A DNA stretch of 64,000 nt from Segniliparus rotundus DSM 44985 (GTDB lineage Bacteria > Actinomycetota > Actinomycetes > Mycobacteriales > Mycobacteriaceae), in NCBI RefSeq assembly GCF_000092825.1, contig NC_014168.1, positions 2,719,946 to 2,783,945 of the forward strand, in the 5' to 3' direction. The first letter of the stretch is position 1, and every line of letters begins with the position of its first letter. Position numbers and translations under genes: made by a program. Positions 55,936-64,000 of the stretch are shown one piece after another. The notes under the pieces were generated by a model that was not told the origin of the DNA, ran no database searches, and saw nothing but the letters and a program-made list of their open reading frames with translations.

Positions 55936-57420
55936 ATGGGCACAGCAGGAGGCCGCACAGGCCCCGGGATGGATTTCGCGGCTGCGTATCGGGCCATCAC
56001 GTCCCGCGACGCCCGGTTCGACGGGCAGTTCTACACCGCGGTGCGCACCACGGGGATGTACTGCAGACCATCCTGTCCGGCGCGAACGCCGCGACCGCAG
56101 AACGTCGTCTTCTATCCCACGGCGGCAGCGGCGCATCTCGCGGGCTATCGGGCCTGCAAACGTTGCGCCCCGGACGCGAGCCCCGGATCGCCGCAGTGGA
56201 ATCTGCGCTCCGACGCGGCCGCCAGAGCCATGCGGCTCATCGACGACGGCGTGGTCGACCACGAGGGGGTGGACGGGCTCGCCCGCCAGCTCGGCTATTC
56301 CAGCCGGCAGCTGAACCGTTTGCTTGTCGCGGAGCTCGGAGCCGGGGCTTTGGCGCTCGCCCGCGCCCGCCGAGCCGCCACGGCGCGCACGCTCATCCAA
56401 ACCACCGGCATGGGCTTTGCCGACATCGCATTCGCCGCAGGGTTCTCCAGCGTCCGGCAGTGCAACGACACCATCCGAGCATTCTTCGCCGCCTCGCCGC
56501 GCGAGCTGCGCCGCAACACATTTCCAGCGGATGTCCGCGCAGGCGCGATCGCGCTGAGGATGCCCCTGCGAGGCGCGCTCGATACGCCTTGGATGCGCTG
56601 GTTCCTCACGGACCACGCCGCCCGAGGAGTCGAAGAGGTCCGCGGCGGCGACTACCGCCGGACCATGCGTTTGCCGCATGGCTCTGCTGTCGTCTCTGTG
56701 CGGGTCGAACCGGTCGGCACAACCGTGCGCGCCCGATTCCACCTGGCCGATGTGCGGGATCTGAGCACAGCGGTGAACCGCGTCCGCCGCCTGTTCGACC
56801 TGGACAGCGACCCGGAGACTGTCGACCAGGCGCTGGCCGAGGCCGAACCGAAGCTCGCCGCGCAGATCGCACAGACCCCTGGACTGCGTATTCCTGGAGT
56901 CGCGGACCCAGCGGAGCTGATCTTGCGGACGATGATCGGCCAGCAAATCTCCGTCGCCGCGGCCCGCACCCACATCAGCCGGCTCGCGCAGCTCCTCGGC
57001 GACCCTGTCGAGGACCCCGACGCGGCTGGCAGCCTCAACCGGTTGTTCCCGACGGCGCGGCAGCTGGCGGACGACCAAGGCGCCTCGCTGCGCGGACCCG
57101 CAAAACGGACACAGGCGATCCTCGCCGTCGCGCAGGCGCTCGCGAGCGGGAAGTTGCAGCCGCACACCGGCATGGACCCCGCCGACCTTCGCGAACAGCT
57201 GCTCGGCCTGCCCGGGATCGGGCCGTGGACGGCGAATTATGTTGTGCTGCGGCACCTGCTCGACCCGGACACGCTGCTCGACACCGATCTGGTGGTCCGC
57301 CAAGGGGCCAAAGACCTCGGGATCGACCTCAAAGACACCCGCCGAGCCGCGCCGTGGCGGTCGTATTTGGGCTTGCGCCTGTGGCAGCACGCGCTGCGAA
57401 AACGAGGCGTTCTCGTGTGA
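55936..57420 (+). CDS. alkA: Ada/AlkA DNA repair protein: methyl-phosphotriester sensor and 3-methyladenine glycosylase
   Basis: A ~494-residue fusion like M. tuberculosis Rv1317c. The N-terminal Ada zinc domain has YTAVRTTGMYCRPSCPARTP and GYRACKRCAPDASPG (four Cys; the first is the methyl acceptor). An AraC-type HTH follows (LARQLGYSSRQLNRLL, DIAFAAGFSSVRQCNDTIR). The C-terminal helix-hairpin-helix glycosylase shows LPGIGPWTANYVVLRHLLDP, whose catalytic Asp is in the following helix. It excises alkylated purines and senses methylation damage. The start could instead be ATG 55969 (MDFAAAYRAI), where homology begins. Confidence 0.92.
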   Translation: MGTAGGRTGPGMDFAAAYRAITSRDARFDGQFYTAVRTTGMYCRPSCPARTPRPQNVVFYPTAAAAHLAGYRACKRCAPDASPGSPQWNLRSDAAARAMRLIDDGVVDHEGVDGLARQLGYSSRQLNRLLVAELGAGALALARARRAATARTLIQTTGMGFADIAFAAGFSSVRQCNDTIRAFFAASPRELRRNTFPADVRAGAIALRMPLRGALDTPWMRWFLTDHAARGVEEVRGGDYRRTMRLPHGSAVVSVRVEPVGTTVRARFHLADVRDLSTAVNRVRRLFDLDSDPETVDQALAEAEPKLAAQIAQTPGLRIPGVADPAELILRTMIGQQISVAAARTHISRLAQLLGDPVEDPDAAGSLNRLFPTARQLADDQGASLRGPAKRTQAILAVAQALASGKLQPHTGMDPADLREQLLGLPGIGPWTANYVVLRHLLDPDTLLDTDLVVRQGAKDLGIDLKDTRRAAPWRSYLGLRLWQHALRKRGVLV

Positions 57421-57487
57421 GCGGCCAGGGAGCAGCGCCCGCCCGCGCGGCCACACGCGCCGAGGCAGCTGCTGGTAGCGTGAGCGC

Positions 57488-57904
57488 ATGCTCCGAGCGC
57501 TCGCAGTGGCGATGACCTGTTTCATGGGCCTGTGCCCAGCCGCGGCAGCGCCTGCGACACCGTCCGCAGCCAGGGCCTGCGCCCGGTTCATGGACATCGA
57601 CCAGCTGTTGGAGCAGGTCATCAGCCCATACCAAGGGCAGCAGGAGCCGACCTCGGACCAGGCGAGGATCGCGATTCTGGCGCTGCGCAATGCCAGCACG
57701 AAAGCCAATGCGCAGCTCGGCGCAGCGAGCGAGGAGGTCGCGTCAGCGATCGGCGACTACGCCCAAGCGGCTTCGGACTATGCCGACGCGCTCAACACAG
57801 AGGCCAACGCCGGTTCGCAGAGCCAGGCCGAAGCCGCTTTCGACGCGGCGAGAGCCTCAGCGACGGCGGCGTGCTCGCTCAGGACGCCCCTCAGGCGCCA
57901 ATAG
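57488..57904 (+). CDS. Small secreted two-Cys helical protein, distant copy
   Basis: A 138-residue protein related in plan to the cluster at 7256-12336. The signal peptide (LRALAVAMTCFMGLCPAAAA) is cleaved near AAA-APAT; the mature part has an early Cys (ARACARFMD) and a late Cys (ATAACSLRTP), with Ala-rich helices between (YAQAASDYADALN). It lacks the Asp before the first Cys seen in the others. Its 3' end overlaps that of the convergent mycolyltransferase by 14 bases. Function unknown. Confidence 0.7.
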   Translation: MLRALAVAMTCFMGLCPAAAAPATPSAARACARFMDIDQLLEQVISPYQGQQEPTSDQARIAILALRNASTKANAQLGAASEEVASAIGDYAQAASDYADALNTEANAGSQSQAEAAFDAARASATAACSLRTPLRRQ

Positions 57905-58907
57905 ACTGCTTCATGTAGTCGAGCGAGTCCCAGAAATGGTCCTGCCAATACGGCCAGTTGTGCGTGCCCGCCGCGTCAAAGACGAACCGGGCGTCAAGCC
58001 CGACTTGCTGGGCTTTCTCCTGGAAGCTCTTCGTCTGCGAGTATGCGATGGTCTCCAAACCGGTAGCGCTGACTTTGTCCACGCCGGAAAGGTCGTTGTC
58101 CTTCTCGGTCGCCCCGCCCCTGCCGGCTGAGATGTACAGCGGGATGCCTTTGAGATCGTTGATGCGCATCGTCGGGTCGTTCTGCGGCCAACGCGGGCTC
58201 CACGGCGGCCCCCACATGTTGTCGCTGTTGAAGCCCTGCTCCGACAGCATCGCGGCGCGAATAGCCTCGCGCATGCCGGGCGCGGTGATGTTGAGGAACC
58301 CCGACAGCGCCCCGGCGAAGGCGAACCTGTCACGGTGGTTCGCCGCGAGGATCAGCGCGGCCCCGCCACCCATGGAGAGCCCCATGAGAGCGTTGCCGGT
58401 GGAGGAGAGCCCTTGGGCTCCCAAGAAATTCGGCAGCGTCGTGCCGATGAAGGTCTCCCACATGTACCGGTAAGGCTGGTTGTTCAGGTTGCTGGGCGCA
58501 TCCCAGTCGGTGTAGAAGCTGGCGTTGCCGCCGACCGGCATGACCACGGTGATGCCTTTTTTCGCCGCCTCGTACACATTGGTCATATGCTCCCAACCGG
58601 ACACGTCCCAGGTGGCGCGCAGCCCGTCGAGCAGGATGACGCTCTTCTTCGAACCGTTCGTGGCCCGCCACAGCCGCACTTTCACGTCCGGCATCTCGGG
58701 CGTGGGCACCATGTGCTCCTCCACCCCGTCGTTGGGGTCGGAGCCAGCGTGATCGTCCGGGGGGGTCGCGAAGGCGCGGGGCATGTGGTCCGCGAGCACG
58801 AGTCCGGCGGCTCCAGCACTGGCGAGCAGGCCGAAGCGCCGCCGCGAAAATGAGCGGTTCGGCCCCGCGTCGGCGGCACGAGGGGCGCTCTGCGCAGAAT
58901 TTTCCAT
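57891..58907 (-). CDS. Antigen-85-type mycolyltransferase, copy 1 (Tat signal)
   Basis: A 338-residue esterase-D-fold mycolyltransferase that transfers mycolic acids between trehalose mycolates and arabinogalactan. Catalytic Ser179 in GLSMGG, His316 in GTHNWPYW; LLDGLRA and GGNASFYTDW match the antigen 85 substrate site. The leader SFSRRRFGLLASAGAAGL is a twin-arginine signal, so export may be by Tat, unlike the Sec signals of the sister copies. Start ATG 58907 follows AAAGGA. First of three tandem copies reading leftwards. Confidence 0.93.
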   Translation of the reverse strand: MENSAQSAPRAADAGPNRSFSRRRFGLLASAGAAGLVLADHMPRAFATPPDDHAGSDPNDGVEEHMVPTPEMPDVKVRLWRATNGSKKSVILLDGLRATWDVSGWEHMTNVYEAAKKGITVVMPVGGNASFYTDWDAPSNLNNQPYRYMWETFIGTTLPNFLGAQGLSSTGNALMGLSMGGGAALILAANHRDRFAFAGALSGFLNITAPGMREAIRAAMLSEQGFNSDNMWGPPWSPRWPQNDPTMRINDLKGIPLYISAGRGGATEKDNDLSGVDKVSATGLETIAYSQTKSFQEKAQQVGLDARFVFDAAGTHNWPYWQDHFWDSLDYMKQSIGA

Positions 58908-59140
58908 GAGGGTCCTTTCGGAAACGACCTTTCGAGGGTCGCACATATCGCTGCGGGCACGCGAGTCCCACGCCGTCGCGGGGGGACATGCTCCATCATG
59001 GCCAGCCAGCCTGTGCGCACTCTGAGAGGAGGCCTTGCGCCCGCCCGGAATCGGGCTCGGAGTCTGTTTTCATCTGATCCGAGGCAAGCCGGTGGTTCTC
59101 TTCCCAGGACGGCCAACGGCGGGCGCCGCAGAGCTGGACG

Positions 59141-59186
59141 TCGCCCCAGGAAAGGCACGGCGAGGGGCGTGCCTTTCCTGGGGCGA
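59141..59186 (-). terminator. Hairpin with 19-bp perfect stem
   Basis: Arms 59141-59159 and 59168-59186 are exact complements around an 8-base loop. Together with the palindrome at 59200-59247 it forms a double terminator downstream of the second mycolyltransferase on the minus strand. The remaining spacer (58908-59140) should contain the promoter of copy 1; no specific motif stands out. Confidence 0.65.
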
Positions 59187-59199
59187 CCGGACCGCATGG

Positions 59200-59247
59200 A
59201 AAACGAGATCGGCCCCGCACCCTAGGGTGCGGGGCCGATCTCGTTTT
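59200..59247 (-). terminator. 48-nt perfect palindrome after mycolyltransferase copy 2
   Basis: Arms 59200-59223 and 59224-59247 are exact reverse complements (24 bp, no spacer), beginning 10 bases beyond the stop of copy 2. On the minus strand the right half ends in ATCTCGTTTT, giving a U-tract. A strong intrinsic terminator is likely. Confidence 0.78.
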
Positions 59248-59257
59248 GCGTGTCGGA

Positions 59258-60265
59258 TCAAGCGCCGATGGCGGTCTTCATCTGGTCGAGGGAGTTCCAG
59301 AGGTTGTACTCCCAGTACGGCCACATGTGGGTGCCCCAGGGCTGGATGTTGTAGGTGACGTTCACGCCAGTGGCGTCCGCGGCCTGCTTGAACTTCTCGT
59401 CGTCGCCCTTGATGATGCCTTCGAGGAAGCCAGCCGAGAAGCTGTTGATGGGGCCGTAGTTCGCGTGCTTCGCGTAGTCGTCGTCCCAGGGGCCCTTGTC
59501 GCCGTTGCCCCAGGAGAGGTACAGCGAGGTGTTGCGGAGCTTGTCGAGCTGCGCGACCGGGTCGTTGGCTTTCCAGGTGTCGTTGTAGCCGGGTCCCCAC
59601 ATGCTGTCACAGCTGAAGCCCTGCTCCGACCACATCGAAATGCAGATCTGGCCTCGGCTGCCGTCGTCGAGGTTCATGTAGCCCGAGTACGCGGCGGCGA
59701 ACTTGTACTTGTCCGGGTAGTTCGCGGCCAAGATGAACGCGGACGAGCCCGCCATGGACAGACCGGCGATCGCGTTGCCGTTGGGGTCCAGGCCCTGCGA
59801 GGCCATCCACGCCGGGAGGGTCTTGCCGATGAAGGTGGCCCACATGTACCGGTAGGGCTGGTTGTTGCCCTGGCTCGGCTGCTGCCAGTCGGTGTAGAAG
59901 CTGGCGTTGCCGCCGACCGGCTCGATCACGTTGACGCCGTGGTCCGCCAACAGGTGCGCGTTGGTCTCGTGCTCCCAACCGGAGACGTCGTTGGTGGCGC
60001 GCAGGCCGTCGAGCAGCACCACGGACTTCTTCGAACCGTTGGTCGCCCGCCACACGCGGAGCTTCACGTCCGGCATCTCGGGGGTCGGGACGTAGTACTC
60101 CTGCACATGGGCGAGGGGGCCGGGGTCGTCAGCCGAGGACTGGACCGCGGGAATGGGGCCCGGGTCCTCCATGGCGCTCGCCTGCGGCGCGCTGGCGAAG
60201 CTGAATCCAAGAGCAGCGGCCATCACCCCCGCCGATATTTTCAGCACACCTGTGCGACGTTGCAT
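59258..60265 (-). CDS. Antigen-85-type mycolyltransferase, copy 2
   Basis: A 335-residue mycolyltransferase with a Sec signal peptide (ISAGVMAAALGFSFASAPQASA). Ser170 lies in GLSMAG (Ala for Gly at the last but one place, a mild change seen in some family members), His313 in GTHMWPYW; LLDGLRA and GGNASFYTDW are kept. It has an acidic-Pro linker (EDPGPIPAVQSSADDPG) before the domain. This copy is the closest in layout to secreted FbpA-C proteins. Its end is marked by two strong hairpins. Confidence 0.94.
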   Translation of the reverse strand: MQRRTGVLKISAGVMAAALGFSFASAPQASAMEDPGPIPAVQSSADDPGPLAHVQEYYVPTPEMPDVKLRVWRATNGSKKSVVLLDGLRATNDVSGWEHETNAHLLADHGVNVIEPVGGNASFYTDWQQPSQGNNQPYRYMWATFIGKTLPAWMASQGLDPNGNAIAGLSMAGSSAFILAANYPDKYKFAAAYSGYMNLDDGSRGQICISMWSEQGFSCDSMWGPGYNDTWKANDPVAQLDKLRNTSLYLSWGNGDKGPWDDDYAKHANYGPINSFSAGFLEGIIKGDDEKFKQAADATGVNVTYNIQPWGTHMWPYWEYNLWNSLDQMKTAIGA

Positions 60266-60517
60266 ACTTTTCCTTTCAATGTTCTTCCGCCGCGTGACCC
60301 GTCATTGCGCGCAACAGCGGCAATATTGCCAACCGTGGCGGCAGAACGGCAAACCCAGCGAACCTCTTCGCCGTGTCTTCGGATCCGCATGGGCCGCGAG
60401 CACCTGTTGGGCTGCGGCACCGCTCTCACGCGGCGAGGTACACGATACAGAGTATAGCCGCAAAAACCGTGGACAAAATCCGCAATTCTCAGGAGAGTCA
60501 CAGCGGATCGTGACGAC

Positions 60518-61498
60518 TCAGACACCCAAGGCCGACCGAATCCCCGGCAAAGCCTTCCACAACTCCGCTTTCCAATACGGCCATGAATGCGTGCCCTGCG
60601 GGGTGAAATCGAATCTCGCATGGACGCCCAGCTCCGCGAATCGGCGTTGCAGGGCCTGCGCTTCGGAGTTGGCCATTCCTTCGAGCATGTGCGCGTTGAG
60701 CGCGTCCAGGCCCGCGCTGCCCGCGTCGAGCGAGGTCGTCCCGCCGCCGCCGGCCGAGACGAACATGGACACCCCGCGCAGATCGTCGGCGCGCATCGTC
60801 GCGTCGTTCTGGACCCAGCGCGGGCTCCACGGCGGGCCCCACATGCTGTCGCTGTTGTAGCCGCCGTCCCCGAGCATGATCGCGCGGATGGACTCGCGCG
60901 CTCCGGGCGCGCTCACGTTCACGAACCCGGAGAACGATCCGGCGAAGGAGAAAAGCTCCCGGTGGTTGGCGGCGAGGATGAGGGAGGCCCCGCCTCCCAT
61001 CGACGCGCCAGCGATGGCGTTGTGCTGCGGGTCAAGGCCGATCGAAGCGAGGAACCTGGGCAGCGTGACCGCGAGGAACGTCTCCCACAAATAGCGGTAC
61101 GGCTGGTTGTTGAGGTTGCTTTTGGAGTCCCAATCGGTGTAGAAGCTCGCCCGGCCGCCGACCGGCTCGACGATGTTGATCCCGCTGAGCGCGATGTTCT
61201 CCGCGTCGGTGTTCTCCTCCCAACCGCTGCGGTTCGCGGAGGCGCTGAGGCTGTCGAGGAGGATGAGGGATTTTTTGCCGCCGCCGGCCGCGCGCCAGAC
61301 GCGGACTTTCACGTCGGGCATCTCCGGGGTGGGCACCATGTATTCCACCGCCTCGGCGTGGGCCGAGGACGCGAAGAATTGCGGGAGCGCCACCGCGCCC
61401 AGCGCCAACGCGGGCAACACGACCCAGACCGGACCAGTCCGCAGCCCGGACACGACGAAACGGCTCCACTGGAGCCACACACTGCCGAGCCGGGTCAC
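60518..61498 (-). CDS. Antigen-85-type mycolyltransferase, copy 3 (altered substrate loop)
   Basis: A 326-residue mycolyltransferase homologue with an uncleaved-looking or Sec N-terminus (GPVWVVLPALALGAVALPQF). The triad is present: Ser166 in GASMGG, His304 in GTHSWPYW. However, the conserved LLDGLRA of copies 1 and 2 reads LLDSLSA, losing the Arg that contacts trehalose, and GGNASFYTDW reads GGRASFYTDW. It may act on a different acceptor. A 252-base spacer (60266-60517) separates it from copy 2 and holds the copy 2 promoter region (AT-rich near 60440-60500). Confidence 0.9.
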   Translation of the reverse strand: MTRLGSVWLQWSRFVVSGLRTGPVWVVLPALALGAVALPQFFASSAHAEAVEYMVPTPEMPDVKVRVWRAAGGGKKSLILLDSLSASANRSGWEENTDAENIALSGINIVEPVGGRASFYTDWDSKSNLNNQPYRYLWETFLAVTLPRFLASIGLDPQHNAIAGASMGGGASLILAANHRELFSFAGSFSGFVNVSAPGARESIRAIMLGDGGYNSDSMWGPPWSPRWVQNDATMRADDLRGVSMFVSAGGGGTTSLDAGSAGLDALNAHMLEGMANSEAQALQRRFAELGVHARFDFTPQGTHSWPYWKAELWKALPGIRSALGV

Positions 61499-61613
61499 AG
61501 CTGAGCATAGTACCGTTCACACACACATTTCATCGGCGTTGGCGACCGTGGACGCGGTATGCTTTCCACGTCGTGACCCCACCGAATCTTTTCTGTAAGG
61601 CGCAAGAAACACT

Positions 61614-62390
61614 ATGAGCGAGCCGACGTTGACCGAGAAGAGCCTGATCGCACCGTTGGCTCCGCTGCCCGAAGACCCCGAGTTGTATTTCGAGGAGTCC
61701 TGGCAGGCCGGGCTGGGGGATTTGGACGCAAACCGCCGGCCCCGGCTCGACTCGGTGGCCCGCTACCTCCAAGACCTCGGGCTCGACCATCTGGTCGAAA
61801 CAGGTTTTGACGACATCCACCCCTACTGGGTCGTGCAGCGCACGGTGATCGAGGCGCACGCCCCGGCCCCGGACGTCATCCGCGAACGGTTGACCTTGCG
61901 CCGCTGGTGCTCGGGCATCGGCAAATTCTGGTGCAATGTGCGCATCCAAGTCGTCGGAGACAAAGGGTCGCACTTCGAGACCGAGGCTTTCTGGATCAAC
62001 TTCAACAAGGAGACCAAGGGCCCGGCGCGCATGTGCGACGACTTCGTGGAGAAGTTCGGGCGGGCGACCGAGAACCATCATCTGCGGTGGAAGCCCGTCC
62101 TGGGGCAGGAGCCCTCCGCGAGCGCCGTCTTGTCCCCTTGGCAGTTGCGCGCCACCGACATCGACCAATTCCGGCACGTCAACAACGCGGCCTACTGGGA
62201 GGCGGTGGAAGACCTGCTCAGCGGCTCTGAACTGCTCGCCGGGCGGTACCGCGCGATCATCGAGTACATCTCCCCCGTCCAACCCGCCGAGCAGATTGTT
62301 TTGAGCTCCGCGGTCACCGACGAGGAGGCAGACATCTGGTTCCTCGTGGAGGGCAAAGCGAAAGCGGTGGCGAAAGTCATCAAACTCTAA
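61614..62390 (+). CDS. Acyl-ACP thioesterase-family protein
   Basis: A 258-residue double hot-dog protein of the FatA/acyl-ACP thioesterase family, like M. tuberculosis Rv2001. Each half has a helix-wrapping strand set: LDANRRPRLDSVARYLQDLG with YWVVQRTVIEAHAP in the first, and LRATDIDQFRHVNNAAYWEAVEDLL in the second (the Asn/His of HVNN are catalytic in the plant enzymes). It probably frees fatty acids from ACP or CoA. ATG 61614; the upstream gene diverges. Context suggests envelope lipid metabolism. Confidence 0.82.
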   Translation: MSEPTLTEKSLIAPLAPLPEDPELYFEESWQAGLGDLDANRRPRLDSVARYLQDLGLDHLVETGFDDIHPYWVVQRTVIEAHAPAPDVIRERLTLRRWCSGIGKFWCNVRIQVVGDKGSHFETEAFWINFNKETKGPARMCDDFVEKFGRATENHHLRWKPVLGQEPSASAVLSPWQLRATDIDQFRHVNNAAYWEAVEDLLSGSELLAGRYRAIIEYISPVQPAEQIVLSSAVTDEEADIWFLVEGKAKAVAKVIKL

Positions 62391-62440
62391 TCAGCCCCGG
62401 CCACGGAACAGCGCCGCCGCGCACAAGCGCCTGAAGCCCG

Positions 62441-62971
62441 TCAGGCCCGGGTGTTGAGCGCCTTGATCATGAGCTTGGTCGCGCTGTCGCATGAGTCGCC
62501 GCCGGACCCGAAGACCGGTTGCACCCACCAGCCGATAATGCCCTCGGTCTGCGATTTCGCGACCGAACCGCAGATCGACGCGTCGCCAGCCGGGTGGGCG
62601 ATGATGCCTTTGGAGCCGTCGAAGTCCCGCCACTGGTTGTCGTATTTGAGGAAATCCAAGGTTTCTTTCTCCCGGTCCAGAGTCCCCGTCTCGAACCAAT
62701 AAAAAGTCACCTCCAACGCGGACGAGCCGCCCATGACGTTCCACCGGCACACCGCGCCGTTGAACGTCTGGAACCTGGCCTTCATGCCGAGCACGTCGAG
62801 CATCTCTTTCTCGTTGATCAGCTCGCACTCGTGCATGAGGTTCTCGTACGGGTCGGCCTCTTGCTCGCGCACCGTGGTGTTCGTGGGGCCCGCCCCGCCC
62901 GACCCGGGTCCGCAACCGGTGGCCGCCGCGGCCACCAGCGCCAAAGCGGCTGCCAGTGCTCGGCGGCTCAT
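62441..62971 (-). CDS. DUF3558 lipoprotein, second of pair
   Basis: A 176-residue lipoprotein with lipobox AAAATGC (LALVAAAATGCGPG), so membrane-anchored on the outer face. The DUF3558 pattern follows: CELINEKEMLDVLGM, then NGAVCRWNV and late cysteines (SICGSVAK, GDSCDSATKLMIKAL). ATG 62971 overlaps the preceding gene by 4 bases. DUF3558 proteins are common in mycolic-acid actinobacteria and of unknown role; LppA/Lpp-type lipoproteins of M. tuberculosis belong here. Confidence 0.85.
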   Translation of the reverse strand: MSRRALAAALALVAAAATGCGPGSGGAGPTNTTVREQEADPYENLMHECELINEKEMLDVLGMKARFQTFNGAVCRWNVMGGSSALEVTFYWFETGTLDREKETLDFLKYDNQWRDFDGSKGIIAHPAGDASICGSVAKSQTEGIIGWWVQPVFGSGGDSCDSATKLMIKALNTRA

Positions 62972-63537
62972 TGCTTCGCCCGATCTATGGTCAGTTCTGC
63001 GAGCTGGCGCGTCCCTTCGCAGTCGTTTTGGCCGGAGCCGCGCCTGCCGAGCTCCACGGACCACTCGATGAAATCGTTGCCGAAGTCCGCGCCGAGCTCG
63101 CAGAGGTTCTGGTCTTGCTGGTGGATCAAAAAGCCAGGGTAGCCGCGGATCGTGATGCGCTGGACGTCGTCCCTGGTCTTGCCCTCCCACGACTCCTCAC
63201 GCCCGATCGGGCTGCCCCGGTACCAGGTGAACGAAGCCTGCATGGAACCGGCCACGGTCCATTGGCAGGTCACCGAATTGCGGAATTGCACCCTGGCGCT
63301 CGCCGCCCCGAGCTTTTGGGCGACCTCTTGCGGCGTGAGCCCGGCGCATTCGGCGAACATCGGCCCGTTCGGCTTCGCCGGACCCGCCTGCCTGTCGCCG
63401 CCGGCAGGGGTTTTCGCACCGCCGCCGGCGCAACCGGCGAGGACCCCTGCGCAACCGGCGAGGAAAACCACGCCCGTGAAAAATGTCGGGAGCGCGCGCC
63501 AGCGGCGCTGGTGGAGTTCGTGCTGCTCGGCAATCAT
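62968..63537 (-). CDS. DUF3558 lipoprotein, first of pair
   Basis: A 189-residue lipoprotein paralogous to the next gene. The hydrophobic leader ALPTFFTGVVFLAGCAG contains two lipobox candidates (FLAGC and VLAGC, a few residues apart). DUF3558 features: MFAECAGLTPQEVAQKLGA, FRNSVTCQWTVAG, FTWYRGSPIGREE, QNLCELGADFG and NDCEGTRQLAEL. ATG 63537 is chosen because the leader begins there. It overlaps its partner in an ATGA, so the two are co-translated and may form a hetero-pair. Confidence 0.85.
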   Translation of the reverse strand: MIAEQHELHQRRWRALPTFFTGVVFLAGCAGVLAGCAGGGAKTPAGGDRQAGPAKPNGPMFAECAGLTPQEVAQKLGAASARVQFRNSVTCQWTVAGSMQASFTWYRGSPIGREESWEGKTRDDVQRITIRGYPGFLIHQQDQNLCELGADFGNDFIEWSVELGRRGSGQNDCEGTRQLAELTIDRAKQ

Positions 63538-63578
63538 GTCTTCAGCATCGTACCCGGCCAGCCTGAGAGAGCTGAAGC

Positions 63579-64000
63579 CTAACCGAGGCAAATGCGCGAC
63601 AACTTGTCCTCGGCGGTGTTGATCTTCTCTTTGGCCCCGTTCATCTGGTCCGGGGTCGCCCTGCCGCTGAGGATCTGCGACAGACCGTCCAAAGCGTCGA
63701 CGTATTCGCCCACCGCGCTGCCGATGTCCGAATCCGGGTCCGCGTCTGCCGAACGCATCTGCGACTCGGCGTCCTTGAGCTCCTTCTGCAGCGCTTTCGC
63801 CTGGTCTTGTCCCGGCTGGCCGGCGTTCAACGCGTCGACGAAATCGTTCCACGCGGCGATGACCCCGATGTATCCGAGGATATGCTGCGAGCACACGACC
63901 TGTCTCGCCGCGGCGGCCCTGCTCGAAGAAGCTGACGCCGAGCTGACGGAGCTGCTCGAACTCGACGACAGGTACGACGTGAGCGCGGGCTGGTCCACGC
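63579..64000 (-). CDS. Small secreted two-Cys helical protein, 5'-truncated by window edge
   Basis: At least 139 residues of a protein whose start is probably beyond base 64000: the visible part begins in the middle of a Ser-rich stretch (YLSSSSSSSVSSASAS) without a signal peptide. Then AARQVVCSQHILGYIG supplies the early Cys, a long helical segment follows (KALQKELKDAESQMRSADAD), and LSRICLG ends it with the late Cys. It matches the plan of the cluster at 7256-12336. Function unknown. Confidence 0.65.
   Translation of the reverse strand, partial: VDQPALTSYLSSSSSSSVSSASASSSRAAAARQVVCSQHILGYIGVIAAWNDFVDALNAGQPGQDQAKALQKELKDAESQMRSADADPDSDIGSAVGEYVDALDGLSQILSGRATPDQMNGAKEKINTAEDKLSRICLG

Overview
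The window is a GC-rich, densely coded actinobacterial chromosome segment. Three tandem antigen-85-type mycolyltransferases, an MmpS/MmpL pair, arabinogalactan linker genes (wbbL, rmlD, an LCP ligase), F420 biosynthesis (fbiA, fbiB) and gene order matching the Mycobacterium tuberculosis blocks Rv1408-Rv1417 (rpe-rib), Rv3305c-Rv3308 (amidase-deoD-pmmB) and Rv3261-Rv3267 place it among the mycolic-acid bacteria (Mycobacteriales). The sequences are too divergent for Mycobacterium proper. A deep-branching relative such as Segniliparus is my best guess, from memory and not from any search.

Layout. 1-1560: tandem lipases and a histidine-rich metal-binding peptide. 1570-7183: nitroreductase, the overlapping riboflavin operon ribD-ribC-ribBA-ribH with a PH-domain membrane protein, and rpe. 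7256-12336: five copies of an undescribed small secreted two-cysteine protein around a P450 and a rhomboid protease. 12341-16377: cdsA, frr, pyrH, tsf, rpsB. 16594-22718: pmmB and deoD, then an amidohydrolase with fbiA and fbiB, closed by a 50-nt perfect palindrome. 22792-23365: three candidate micro-ORFs. 23492-28000: manB, wbbL, rmlD and a divergent LytR-CpsA-Psr protein. 28026-29705: an unknown protein and a TIGR01777 epimerase.

29759-37955 is the most striking part. An IdeR-like iron box precedes a translationally coupled set: an oversized GltB-like glutamate synthase (about 1823 aa, apparently starting at CTG), a CysJ-type diflavin reductase where GltD would be expected, and a HemS/HmuS-like heme protein. 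I propose an iron-starvation module in which an iron-free reductase replaces the iron-sulfur GltD and/or feeds electrons to heme breakdown. Next to it, 38037-39307 is a zinc-starvation pair: zinc-free L36 and a CobW/COG0523-like protein sharing a Zur-like palindrome.

39329-44412: cysN (with a decayed APS-kinase tail), cysD, prs, glmU. 44444-52768: a lipid assembly/export group (PapA-like acyltransferase, 3-hydroxyisobutyryl-CoA hydrolase-like enzyme, fatty-acyl-AMP ligase, MmpS, MmpL with an L4/L5-type coiled-coil insert), including an SDR gene remnant. 52842-57420: class V aminotransferase with a duplicated, decayed 3' tail, an MFS transporter and AlkA. 57488-64000: the three mycolyltransferases, an acyl-ACP thioesterase-like protein, two DUF3558 lipoproteins and two more members of the secreted two-cysteine family.

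No rRNA, tRNA, CRISPR, insertion sequence or prophage was recognised.
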